The position numbers and the translations under genes were made by a program. From Mixophyes australis (taxonomy: Eukaryota; Chordata; Amphibia; Anura; Limnodynastidae): a DNA stretch of 64,000 nt. Under the pieces are notes generated by a model that ran no database searches, had not been told where the DNA came from, and saw only the letters and a program-made list of their open reading frames with translations. This document shows positions 34,663 to 45,262 of this stretch, one piece after another. The DNA is taken from positions 16,001,434 to 16,065,433 of the forward strand of contig JAVHZZ010000008.1 in NCBI GenBank assembly GCA_036250195.1, in the 5' to 3' direction. The number at the start of each line of letters is the position of its first letter. The stretch's first letter is position 1.

Positions 34663-34879
34663 CAGTAGCAATAACATGACTATGACCGACGCTATGTCCC
34701 ATGGCACTCGCTCCCTTACTGTATTGTACTGACTGCTGCCTTTGGCTACACCTTAGAGCGGCCGTAAGTAGGAGGCACTCAGCTCAACTGTAAATAGCAC
34801 TCTATTTGGCCTTCCAAAGCTCAGCATGTATGGGAACCTTAAATTGTGTTTATTCTATTGATCCAGGAATCTGTACATT

Positions 34880-35280
34880 ATAGGCCTTGTGTAGTGTTGG
34901 ACGCAATATAATTCAATAATGCAGACGGAAATTGCGTCTCGTAAAAAGACACATGTTATACAGGTATGCTGAGCTGGACACAGCTAAGTTGATGGTCATC
35001 ACTACCAGTTCGTAACTTACACCAGTAATTGAGCAAACGCAAGTTTCCCACCTCTTAACAGGTGCATGTGCATCCGAGTCTCAGTCTACATAAGTCGCAC
35101 TTGCTCCAACACGCCCTTACATTCACCCTCCTTCCCACGTTCTACCTCTTCAATCGTAAAGGGTCCACGAGCGCAAGATGCAACTTGGTCTTCATATCTT
35201 CATATGGACAACTAGTGCGCAGAAATTAATAAGCTCATTATACGCTGAAAACACTGTTTGCGTCCAACATACAGGAGTCC
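34880..35280. mobile_element. Diverged MITE related to the 43.3 and 54.9 kb elements
   Basis: GTGTTGGACGCAAT on the left and TTTGCGTCCAACAT on the right are inverted. The interior GGTCATCACTACCAGTTCG and ACATTCACCCTCCTTCCCACG resemble blocks in the 10.5, 43.3 and 54.9 kb elements. Confidence 0.5.
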
Positions 35281-35966
35281 CTATATATGTGTGTGTGAAC
35301 ACTGCTCTCTACTTTTACTCTGTAGTTTTATCTAAGAATAAAATGGAATTTTTCTTCCTCGTCTTAGCATATGGATGGGCAAATAAGTGCACGCAGCTCA
35401 GCAAAAAAAAAAAAATCACTGTAAAAGTATGTTGGCCCCTCTATACAGCAAGGAAGACTCCTAGAAATGATCAGCAAAATGAAATTAAATTTTTACACAG
35501 GTCCACAAAACCAGACATATCTGCACTTAGCAAGCAACAACCGCGCTCTGCCAAACAGCTTAATCTGCGCGTGTACATAGCACCATCTGGCGCTGCAGAG
35601 TCATGCACTTTAGAAAAAACTAAGCATGGTAGCACAATTGGAGGCAAGCGGCATCGCCCAAGAGGGGTGTCCACTGCCCCTCAGCAGTTTCGGAGCTTGT
35701 AAATTGCTTTCTAATGTGCCTCACTTTGGCTGCATTTTGCACCTCAAATGTAAGCTGACAAATTCTGTCACAAAAATCATAGGTTAAGTTGCACATACGT
35801 CCAATTTCACTATAGTATAGTTTCTGCATCAGACATACACCTAACATACAAATGTGTAGACCTACACCTAACAATACCGTCAAATTATTGTATGTAATGT
35901 TTCTGCAGGATCAAAATTATTTATGCAGCTTTCCAAGCACCATTATTGCTCACTCACATCAGTCCC
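35281..35966. other. No gene recognised
   Basis: An open frame of 174 codons spans much of this region but shows no domain, and its first part overlaps the MITE-like segment. A short block near 35895-35945 is shared with 38220-38275. Confidence 0.4.
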
Positions 35967-35967
35967 A

Positions 35968-36147
35968 CCAGGGGCAGGCTGGCCTTGGGGACAAGGGGGC
36001 AAATTACCCCCAGGCCGATCCCATAGTGGGCTATCTTGGGCTGGGTCACTGGGCCATCTGCATTTTTTTCCCTTTAAAATGTTCCTAATAGGCTGCTGAG
36101 TCGAGTCTTGCCCCTCCCTGGGCTAAAATTTTCCAGCCCTCCCCTGG
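35968..36147. mobile_element. MITE of the CCAGGGG family
   Basis: Left end CCAGGGGCAGGCTGGCC and right end CCAGCCCTCCCCTGG are inverted terminal repeats. Interior blocks match the copies at 13.0 and 52.2 kb. 180 bp, no coding. Confidence 0.75.
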
Positions 36148-36358
36148 TCAATGCCGTATTGGATATTGTAATCTAAATGACCTATCAGACACACACAAAG
36201 TAGAATGCATTTTGTCAGAAGCCAATTTACCTACTAATATGTTTTTGTAATGTGTGAGAGGAAAACGGGAGTGAACATCCCTATTTATCAAAGCAATCAC
36301 ATTCATTAAATCTTCAGTTGTGATAAACTCCAGAAACAATGACATAATTAAGAATGAT

Positions 36359-36691
36359 GGGCCTGATTCATTAAGGATCTCAAATGAAGAGGATACTCAT
36401 TTCAGTCTCCTGGACAAAACCATGTTACAATGGAAGGGGTGCAAATAAGTGTTCTGTTTTGCACATAAGTTAAATACTGACTGTTTTTTCATGTAACACA
36501 CAAATATCAACTTTAAATTTCAGTGCACAAATAAGCTATCAAGTATTTGTGTGTTACATGAAAAAACAGGCAGTATTTAACTTATGTGCAAAACAGAACA
36601 CTTATTTGCACCACTTCCATTGTAACATGGTTTTGTCCAGGAGACTGAAATGAGTATCCTCTTCATTTGAGATCCTTAATGAATCAGGCCC
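36359..36691. mobile_element. Near-perfect palindromic MITE, GGGCCTGATTC family
   Basis: It starts GGGCCTGATTCATTAAGGA and ends with the exact inverse. The arms stay nearly identical for about 150 bases each, so nearly the whole 333 bp folds on itself. GAT flanks both sides, a possible 3-bp target duplication. A related, more diverged copy is at 42636-42968. Confidence 0.9.
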
Positions 36692-36768
36692 GATATTAGT
36701 ATCTTTTATACTATGTTAACTAATAACATGTTAGGTTTGTAGTACTTTCTGTAATAATTTCCATAAAT

Positions 36769-37413
36769 CATACTTATCAGCTTATTGCAGTGGGCGTCCG
36801 GGAGCTGCCGGGGGGAGGAAGGGGGTGTGTGGGTGGGGCGGCACTCAGAAAAATTGCATCATTTTGGCCCTGGCCCATGACGTAATGGCGCAACCGAGTC
36901 ATTTTACAGCGAATTGCAATTCTCAGGGAATCGCGGCATTTTGGATTTAATTCTGCCCACTTCACTAGGAAGTGGGCAGATGCAGGAGGCTGCCATACTC
37001 TCCCGGCAGTCCGGGAGCATTGGCAGGGCCGGATTAACCATAGGGCTAACTGGGCTACAGCCCAGGGGCCTATGGCATCCAGGGGGCCCTTGAAAGTGCT
37101 CAGCAGCAGTATTGATCGGTCGGGGGCGCCCCCAGCCCGATCAGTGCTGCATAGCACTTTCACTGCAGCACTTCCCCAGCGCGCTGTATTCTCCTTACTG
37201 AGGAGATCTCGTGAGTCTCACTCTCACAAGATCTCCTCAGTAAAGAGTGTACAGCGCGCCGGGGAAGGAGGAAAAGGAGGTAAGTGCCGGGGTAGGGGCG
37301 GCTCGGATCACCGGGGGGGGGGGGGGGGGGGGGGGGGCTCACGGGGGAATGGAGGCCCCCTTAGCCCAGGGGCCTCCATTCCCTTAATCCAGCCCTGAGC
37401 ATTGGCAAGTATG
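36769..37413. mobile_element. CATACTTGCC hAT MITE, interrupted by another MITE
   Basis: Begins CATACTTATCAGC and, after the inner insertion, ends GCATTGGCAAGTATG. The outer flanks CCATAAAT and CTATAAAT match at seven of eight bases. Removing the inner element and one copy of its duplication restores the usual layout of this family. Confidence 0.8.
37024..37397. mobile_element. hAT MITE nested in the preceding one
   Basis: Ends CAGGGCCGGATTAACC and TTAATCCAGCCCTG are inverted. The exact 8-bp duplication AGCATTGG is at 37016-37023 and 37398-37405. The interior includes an inverted repeat around the restriction-like AAGATCTCCTCAGTAAAG segment and a poly-G run of about 25 bases. Confidence 0.9.
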
Positions 37414-37421
37414 CTATAAAT

Positions 37422-39130
37422 AGGCTTGCATTCTCTTATTTTAATTTTTAATGGACATTGATATCTGTTTTTAATGTTTGAAAATGACATGCAAGGTTAG
37501 CATTCTCTACCATTTCAATGTGACATTCTTTTATAGACAATACAAAAAAATAAATGAACACACAGCAGATATAAGCGTTATAGCATCCATGGAGAGTAAA
37601 AAAAGAATTAATTAAAGACAGGTTGCATGTACGGTACATATTTAACGGCTTTACTCGTTTTTAATTTCTTTTGAAATGATGCAAATCAATTCTGCTAAAC
37701 CGAAAGCGCTGTCTCTTCCCCACGTACTCACGCAGATTTATTTTGTGTCGTTTGCAATACATGGTTTGTTTTTTGTTTGTTTTTCTTTTAAGTGCTTAAC
37801 GTCGACATCTTTTCCCCCCCTTTAAAAATCCACTGAATTATAAATATATAATAAAACCTTTTAATTTCAAGCTGGCGGATTATTGTAACTGTTCTTTCAA
37901 CATAATGATGTCAGGAATGGGAACGCGCCCTAGACTAAGCAGCATGGGATAGTGTTCGTCTGTCAGGATAAAACATCTTTCCATCTAATGGATCACGTTG
38001 CTTTGAACGTCTCTGATAAGTTAAAAGAATTCACGAAAGTAGATTTAGTCGACGTATGCCCCCAGTTTGTTCCATGACATTTTATTTTATTTCATTCCGC
38101 GTATCTACTAAAAAGCATAAATTTAATGTAGGTGGAAAAGAGCTGGTGAAAAAAAGAGATAGCGGATTATGGGATTATGATACGGCTGCATTTCAGCAAA
38201 AGGGGGGCGGTCTGCTATCAGTAATGTTTCTGCAGGTCAATAAATATTCACACAGCTTTTCCAAGCACCATAAACAAAAGTTTTGGTGTCTAGTTAGTTA
38301 CAATCTTTGCATAAGTTTTTCCTAATGATAGCCATTTGTAAATATATTACTGTCGGAGTGAATGCAGCCTAATGGGGTTCATGACATTTGCAGTCTCTCT
38401 GCATGGGTAATAATACTAACCTAATTTACCCTTTGATTTTTTTTCTTCTTCCAATTTGAGTCAACTTTCATGCTCTAAACGCTAAATTTCCACTATTTAT
38501 AAACAAACCAGACTGTTGCTGTATTTTTTCCTGCCTATATATTAGCTTGCAAAATTAATTTGCTGCTTATATGACCGGCTGACATTTCCCCCCCCCCCTA
38601 CAACTGGTAATAATTATATGGATTTAAGGATGCCATTTCTTTCCTCGCAAAGTCTGTCTGTTCTGAAATGAGTCGATACGAATACTTTGCTAAATAAATA
38701 CAGGCTTTTTTTTTTTTTTTTGCCCGAAATGGCTATAACCACATGAAACATTTATGTTTGTTGATGTTCCTAAAGACAATTGAAGGAGGAAAAAAAAGTT
38801 GATTGGATTTACAATTGACTACTCTTCTGTAAAGGGAATATATGGACATTAGCACAGTTTATGGCAATTTACTGTAACAAAAGAACAGTTTTTCCTGCTC
38901 GGTATTGATGTGCGGTGTATCAGTTTGTACAGTGGGAGCTCAGCAACCCCAAAGCTCCTGGTTTATGTTTTCTTACAGTTGTTTAGCTTCTCCTGGAAGT
39001 GAGGAGAAAGTACATGTGGGATAAAGTCTAAACTTAGTTCCTCACTGGCACTTTTACTGTCTACAGCACTTACAAACAAATATTTCAAATTCAGAATTGT
39101 TTTTAATAATATTTTTTTATTATTGTTGCA
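37422..39130. other. Longest stretch without an obvious repeat
   Basis: No MITE, SINE, LTR or coding motif is seen here apart from the short block at 38220-38275 shared with 35895-35945. It is AT-rich with several homopolymer runs. It may hold conserved non-coding sequence, but nothing in the sequence proves that. Confidence 0.45.
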
Positions 39131-39134
39131 TTTA

Positions 39135-39178
<44 letters not shown>
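39131..39178. repeat. (TTA)n microsatellite
   Basis: About 14 TTA units followed by interrupted TTA-rich sequence. Confidence 0.9.
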
Positions 39179-39179
<1 letters not shown>

Positions 39180-39267
39180 TTGTATTAATATTATTATTTT
39201 TATTTTGTATTTTATTTATAAAACGCGTATATATTACGCTATGCTGAACATGGAGGGGATAATGCAC

Positions 39268-39552
39268 CAGGGGCAAATACAGGATTCTTAAGGGGGGGTT
39301 TCCTCCCCCCCAAAAAAAATATAGAGAGAGAGAGCTGCTTCATTTTGGCGATGCTGTACTGTACAGCAGCCGCGGCGCTGTCAAAGATGTGTCCGCGGCA
39401 GTGCTGTATTGTAGTACAATACAGCACCGCCGCGGATGCTTCTGTGACAGCGCCACGGCTGCTGTACAGTACAGGGCAATGTTTAGTGCCCGTTCGTTGG
39501 CGGAGGGGAGGGGTTTCTGGAGCACCAGAAACCACCCCTGCGTGCGCCCCTG
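39268..39552. mobile_element. MITE with 5-bp target duplication, copy 1
   Basis: Starts CAGGGGCAAATACAGG and ends CGTGCGCCCCTG, with TGCAC directly on both sides. The interior folds into a GC-rich palindrome. Same family as the element at 44792. Confidence 0.7.
39352..39475. repeat. GC-rich palindrome of about 62-bp arms
   Basis: CTGTACTGTACAGCAGCCG ... GTGCTGTATTGTA on the left is mirrored by TACAATACAGCACCGCCGC ... CGGCTGCTGTACAGTACAG on the right, with almost no loop. It lies inside the MITE. Confidence 0.85.
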
Positions 39553-39612
39553 TGCACGATACAAACAAAGGAAATACAGTGATATGAATCAGAAGATACG
39601 GATGGTCTACAC

Positions 39613-39795
39613 CAGGGGTGGGCAAACCAGTCCTCAAGGGCCAACAACAGTTCATGTTTTTAGGATTTCTGTCTGTAGAAACAGCTGGGATAATTACTGA
39701 CCCAGCCAAATAGATTAACTCAGCTGTGCATGATTAAAGAAATCCTAAAAACATGAACTGTTGATGGCCCTTGAGGACTGGTTTTCCCACCCCTG
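39613..39795. mobile_element. hAT MITE with exact 8-bp duplication
   Basis: Ends CAGGGGTGGGCAAACCAGTC and GACTGGTTTTCCCACCCCTG are inverted; GTCTACAC flanks both sides exactly. The body is foldback (ACAGTTCATGTTTTTAGGAT and its inverse). 183 bp. Confidence 0.95.
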
Positions 39796-39910
39796 GTCTA
39801 CACAGATGAGCTTACAATTTAATAGGTGTTCAGGAGAAGGTGACAGTATAACAATTAAGCGCAGTAAATTTACTATGACGGAGGCTGTAATCTCACCAAA
39901 GCTTTGGCCC

Positions 39911-40130
39911 CATACCTTCCTACTCTCCCAGAATTTCTGAGGGGCTCATGAATTTTAAGAATTCCTCCCGGAGTCCTGGAAGAGTAGGCACCCTACCGGA
40001 TTCCAGCAGAGGTGGGGCTTTATGATGCAATTTGCCGGCCCACTATGCGATGCCGAGACCCTCGGCATTGCATAGCAGGGGGCTGGGCCACAGTGACAGA
40101 GGGAAGGATATAAAAGTTGGCAAGTAGTCT
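39911..40130. mobile_element. CATACTTGCC family MITE, diverged
   Basis: CATACCTTCCTACTCTCCC on the left and AAAAGTTGGCAAGTAG on the right. CTCCCGGAGTCCTGG and a foldback GCGATGCCGAGACCCTCGGCA interior. No target duplication seen. Confidence 0.6.
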
Positions 40131-40146
40131 TTATCCCGAACAGAAC

Positions 40147-40748
40147 TGTCACGAACAAGGTAATAGGAAAGCCTCACCTGCTGGTATCTGCCCTGCTACG
40201 TAAGGAGGCGCGGAGTGTAACCACGCCCCAGGTTTTCACCAGGGAACCCCGCAAGGAGTTTTGGACTTAGCCGCTGAGACGTGATCTTCCATTTAGCTAC
40301 CAGCGAGGTCTGGTGAACAATTGTAGTCGACAATCTGGGGTCAAAACCGAGCGGGCAACAAGGTACAGAGGAATCAGGCAGAAGAGTAGTCAGGGAGCCA
40401 GGGGTCAAAGTCAGGAGATCCAAACAGAAACCAGGGAGAATCCGGAGAGAGTGGTCAGGCAGGCAGGGGTCAAAATCCAGAAAGGCTAGCAAATATATAT
40501 ATATGATGCAGGAGCCAAAAGACAGACCTGGAAGACTAGATACTCTGGCACCCTAGTGGTGCACTGTATACCATTGGTGGGAGTGGAGGTCGGCAGTCAG
40601 CTGGTCTGACTGCCCACAGGAAGTGCCGCATGCGCCCGGACTTCCTCCCTATACCGGAAGTGACGTCCCATTGGTAGGCAACGGGACGACGGCTGGGGAG
40701 AGGGCGTACGTCCCAGCACCAGGTAAGAGTGTGGGACGGCGCCTGACA
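40147..40748 (-). mobile_element. Solo LTR
   Basis: TGTCACGAACAAGG at one end and GGCGCCTGACA at the other give TG...CA ends over 602 bp. Flanks AGAAC and AGGAC match at four of five bases, as an LTR target duplication. In minus orientation it starts TGTCAGGCG and ends TTCGTGACA, the same terminal pattern as the LTRs at 5.06 and 55.95 kb. No internal coding. Confidence 0.65.
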
Positions 40749-41059
40749 AGGACCTGTGGTCTTGCACTGTGTACTGTAGCCTAAGTTTACATAGATAGCA
40801 TCAGCCAAACTGGACAACAGCTGATAATGACAGCTCGGCGGTCTACCGGCCAGGAACCAGGATTTTCTTTTCTTGCAGACATCGTTCATGCTGAGAGTTG
40901 TATGCAAAGTCCTACAACGTCATGTTCTCCTCCGTGGTTGATGGGCAGCCTCGTGTCATCATATGGTTTTAGGGCATGAAAATGTCCTGGCGTGACTGAC
41001 TATATATAATCTCCCGTTCCCAATATGGCAGATGTGCCCATCTCATAGTTAAAGCTACA

Positions 41060-41455
41060 CTACCACCTATGGATAATATCTAACTCATGTGATGCTCCTG
41101 TAGCCAGCTAAATCAAGATGGTTTTCCCCGGGGTCCACTTGTAGCCCCAAAAACCAGGGAAGGTAGACGGATGTACGAAAGGAGGACCAATAAGAAGCTA
41201 CTATCTAGAGACTGAGGCTTGGGACATGTCCCTAGACCACTATTGCCCTTTGATAGACTGAATTCCTGCAACTCCTTAGAAACATCTGTAACAAAGGAAA
41301 GAAACTGTGGACTACAGATGTTGCTAAGGAAAGTCAAATGGTCTCATCATATCTGCCAAATAAGTAACAACCATGGCTTCCGCTTCCAAATTATTTTGAG
41401 TACAAATTTTTCAAGCATCAGTAGATATTCCAGTAACTTATGGTGCCCAGAATAA
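41060..41455. mobile_element. Foldback-like element related to 8.85 kb
   Basis: CCTTAGAAACATCTGTAAC and CTACAGATGTTGCTAAGG are inverted around TGTGGA. ATATCTGCCAAAT and CATGGCT blocks also occur in the 8.85 kb element. The segment GGAGGACCAATAAGAAGC is shared, inverted, with 45486-45503. Confidence 0.5.
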
Positions 41456-42178
41456 TTATTTAAATTTGATAATATAATGTTTTATCATTTATGCGAGTAG
41501 TTAACTTTCCAGCACAAGGCGGACACATCATCCAATCCTCACTGTAACTTTACTACCGTGAGCAGCGCTAGTAAATGTGAGCAGTACGAGTACCAATAAA
41601 AGACAGATATAAGATCACTCCAAGATGATTCTATAGCTCTCGGAGTCGTCTCATTAAAATACAGGAAGGTAAATTTTTCCATGCCTGCAAGGGGTAATAA
41701 AACAAACATGAACATATATATTTCTATTTCAGTGTTTGTATATTTATTTATATTTATTGTACATTTTTATAAATTAATTTAAATATATTAATATATGAAT
41801 ACAAAGCGACAGATTATCAAGTAATTGTTTGTTACACATTTTGCCATCTGTTGCATCAATTTTAGAGGTAAGTAAAGTTGTTCCCCACACTTAATTATTA
41901 GTTAATTAATGTTGTGGGTGGGTAAACTGAAAAGACATAAACTAGGTTGTACATAGATTACATTTTTCAGTAGCAAATTGCAAAAATTCAAATGTAAAAT
42001 ATCTCGGTCTAATGCGCAATTAGGTTAGGAGAAAACAATAGATTATTTATTTTTGCTAAAAATGTATACTAGCCTGATTTATCTTTGGGAGCAAACAGAG
42101 ATCTGACAAATAATTTTAGACCTTTAGTAAGACATCTTCTCAGACAGTATCTTACTAATTTTGAGCAGTAATACCATT
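41456..42178. other. No recognisable feature
   Basis: AT-rich; no motif recognised. Confidence 0.5.
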
Positions 42179-42179
42179 T

Positions 42180-42509
42180 GGGCAGCACGGTGGCTCAGTG
42201 GTTAGCACTTCTGCCTCACAGCACTGGGGTCATGAGTTGGATTCCCAACCATGGCCTTATCTGTGTGGAGTTTGTATGTTCCTCCCGTTTTTGCGTGGGT
42301 TTCCTCCGGGTGCTTCTGTTTCCTCCCACAATCCAAAAACATACTAGTAGGTTAATTGGCTACAATTAAAATTGACGCTAGTCTGTGTTTTTGTGTGTAT
42401 GTTAGGGAATTTGGACTGTAAGCTCACATGGAGCAGGGACTGATGTGAATAAGTTCTCTGTACAGCGCTGCAGAGTTAGTGGCACTATATAAATAAATGA
42501 TGATGATGA
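42180..42509 (+). mobile_element. SINE with tRNA-like promoter, full length, best preserved
   Basis: GGGCAGCACGGTGGCTCAGTGG start with an A-box-like TGGCTCAGTGG; B-box-like GAGTTGGATTCC; then CTTATCTGTGTGGAGTTTG, CCTCCGGGTGCTTC, AACATACTAGTAGGTTAATT, GGACTGTAAGCTC, TGTACAGCGCTGCAGAG and the tail ATAAATAAATGATGATGATG. Transcription would be by RNA polymerase III from the internal boxes; mobilisation needs a partner LINE that I cannot identify. Confidence 0.9.
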
Positions 42510-42635
42510 AAAAAGGGGAGGTGTTTTCTTTTTAGCATGAATCACGGTGGCAGGGTACAAGGAAAATGTTGGTATGTACTATTTCCTTGGTTTGTTTCTT
42601 CAGGCTGCCACTAATGATTTCTCATTCTGCATAGG

Positions 42636-42968
42636 GGGCCTGATTCATTTAAGGAACTTAGGCAAAACATTGAGTAAGTTTTCTGGACAAAACCATATTG
42701 CAATGCAAGGGGTGCAAATTATTGTTTTGCACATTAGTTAAAAACTGGCTGTTTTTTTCATGCAGCACGCAAATACTCAATAACTTATTTGTACACTGAA
42801 ATTTAAGGTTGATATTTGTGTGCTACATGAAAACACAACTAGTATTTAACTTATGTGCAAAATAATAAACTAATTTATATCCCATGCATTGCAACATGGT
42901 TTTGTCTAGAAAACTTAAGTAAGAAAACTTACTCAAATTCTTGCCTAAGTTCCTTAATGAATCAGGCC
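42636..42968. mobile_element. Palindromic MITE, GGGCCTGATTC family
   Basis: GGGCCTGATTCATTTAAGG at the left, TTCCTTAATGAATCAGGCC at the right. The blocks ACAAAACCAT, GGGGTGCAAAT and AACTTATTTG are shared with the 36.36 kb copy. Same length (333 bp) but arms more diverged, so older. Confidence 0.85.
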
Positions 42969-43318
42969 AGGTGTCATGAACTACCATGGCAACCACAGTC
43001 ACACAGCACATGATGTAGGGAGCAGAGAGGTTTTGTAATGCCCCTCTGAGCTCTGTCTACTCTATGCACAATCCTTCCCCTTCCTCCTGTGGCCCCTGCC
43101 TTCACATGACATGTTGAAAGTTGTGAACATGTGTCAGTGAAACTGGCAGCCATATTTTCCATTCCATTGAGAAATTTTAAAAAGGAGATAATAATTTATA
43201 GAATGACAGCCAATAAAATGATGCATGCATAAAAGCATGTGGATTTCTGTTTTAAATATTCTCAGGCTCTATATAATTTACATGTGTTTACATTATTTAC
43301 ATGTTTCAGCAAACACAT
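42969..43318. other. No recognisable feature
   Basis: No motif recognised. Confidence 0.5.
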
Positions 43319-43319
43319 A

Positions 43320-44097
43320 GGGACTGATTCACCTTGGAGCGCAATGTGACTACAACTTGCATTTAAAAATATCGGACATAATTCGAATGCACGTAGGCCC
43401 GTATTCAAAAACAAGTGGATGCCAAGAAGCATTACCATTTTAATGTATGCTACTTTCCGCATACAGACATGCAGAACACACTGCAGGATAGGCAAAGGCA
43501 TATGTACAATATCACGTCCCATCAGAACACATACAACAAAAAATGTTTATAAAATTAATTTACAACTACTAATACTATAATCATTATTGCACATACTTTT
43601 AAAATAATCAAACATTTTACATATATATGTAAAAAAAAAGTTTGAATTTTTTTTTATATGCAATACTTAAATTAGGATGTTCTTGTACAGTACATAAAAT
43701 GCATTTTTATAGTTTCTCTTACCAGCATACACATGTCCTGGCATACATACCTGTAGTCATCACTATCAGTCGGCACTTACAACTGCCTTGTAGCTGGTGC
43801 AAGTGATATGGTTAAAAATTAACACGTACCTGAGAGATGTCCAAAGCTTGAATCGGACGAATATGAATGCACTCAAATTCTGCATGTCCTTACTGAACAT
43901 TGCCTAAATGCATACACCCCTCTCCAATCCCTTTCCGCTCTTCATGTCGTAGGCAGTTGGAAGTGTCATTGGCATTTGGACAAGATTTTGATACAATTGC
44001 GTTCACTGGCATAAAATCTGTTCTGGAGCACACTCAGTGCTATGTCACGCAAGATACAGCGCAAAACGAGACTTCAGTCCGAAGATCAATCAGGCCC
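43320..44097. mobile_element. Longer MITE of the GGGCCTGATTC type with 3-bp duplication
   Basis: Starts GGGACTGATTCACC, ends ATCAATCAGGCCC, flanked by ATA on both sides. The interior AAAGCTTGAATCGGACG and CATGTCCTTAC recur in the 54.9 kb element. 778 bp, no coding. Confidence 0.7.
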
Positions 44098-44100
44098 ATA

Positions 44101-44786
44101 TATTTATACACGTTTACGCCCCAGCAGCCGCTCATGAACATGCTGATAGCCATGTAGTGACCCTAATACTGCATTCAGACTCAGTTTTGTTTCGGTACAA
44201 TATCTGAGAATGTTGTGAATATTCTTTAGTCTAATTATTTGTTATCATACAGCCTGTATAATTGTTTTACTACTGATCTAACGTTGTGCTGTGGAAAGGT
44301 CATTGCCATTTATAATAAAAACAAGGGGGATTAAAGGTCAGGCTTCAATAAAATGATATCATGTTGCAGACTTTACCAAAAGTCAGAGCATCATTTAATA
44401 CACATGAATCATCAGTCAACGAATTAACCTCAAGAACAAAGGTTATAACATGTTTTTTAAAAAAGGAAAAATCATTACCACACTTTGTTTCTGATTTACT
44501 GTAAGAAGCAATCATATACAAAACACGTTAAATTGTTATAATCGGCTACACATATTGGGTGCAATCATGTTGTGGGTTGAGACGGTATTCAATCTATCAA
44601 TTTATCAGGAGCTAGTGGCTAAAGCAAGCCTGTTGGTAAGTAGTGTAATACAAAATAAATATTATATAAGACCACCCTTATTTGGAGAAATACCAAAATT
44701 ATTGATAAAGCCTCATTCATTCATTTTAAGTGTCAGCGCTCATTCTTAAAGCCTATTAAACGCACTTTGAGGCTGATAAAAACTAC
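44101..44786. other. No recognisable feature
   Basis: No motif recognised. Confidence 0.5.
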
Positions 44787-44791
44787 TATAA

Positions 44792-45016
44792 CAGGGGCAA
44801 ACGCAGGATTTGTAGTGAGGGGTTTCCACGTGTCGACCGCCAGTGAGTGTGACCAGCATGCATGGGGGTGTGGGTATAATTGTAGATAGTGCTTGGCAGC
44901 TCTCCAACTCTTCCTATCCCCGTCATATACACGGGGCAAGCCACCTCAAGCATACAGATCCCCATGCTGGGAGGGGTTTTCCAGACACTAGGAAACCCCC
45001 CCTCGGTTTGCCTATG
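44792..45016. mobile_element. MITE with 5-bp target duplication, copy 2
   Basis: Starts CAGGGGCAAACGCAGG and ends CGGTTTGCCTATG, flanked by TATAA on both sides. Interior contains GGGGTTTCC and its counterpart GGAAACCCCCCC. Matches the element at 39268. Confidence 0.7.
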
Positions 45017-45179
45017 TATAAATAAATGGACCTGTAAACACACTTTATCTTTGCATCATTTTCTGTGTTGCCTACATCATTTGCACACGTCAATGCTCGT
45101 TAAAGCACAATTAAGTTCTATGGGTACATTCATTAAGGTCATAGTGCTGTAGAAGTTTGTGGTGCCCAATATATAAATA

Positions 45180-45217
45180 TATTTATTATTATTATTATTA
45201 CTATTATTATTATTATT

Positions 45218-45262
<45 letters not shown>
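45180..45262. repeat. Mirror microsatellite (ATT)n(AAT)n
   Basis: ATT units switch to AAT units at the centre, giving a long perfect inverted repeat of simple sequence able to fold. Confidence 0.95.

Noticed and set aside
35178..35702. A 174-codon open frame as a host gene
   Set aside because: No domain, signal or conserved motif; it overlaps a MITE-like segment and contains a poly-A-encoded lysine run.
37130..37340. CpG island with promoter
   Set aside because: The GC-rich tract lies wholly inside a hAT MITE with exact target duplication.
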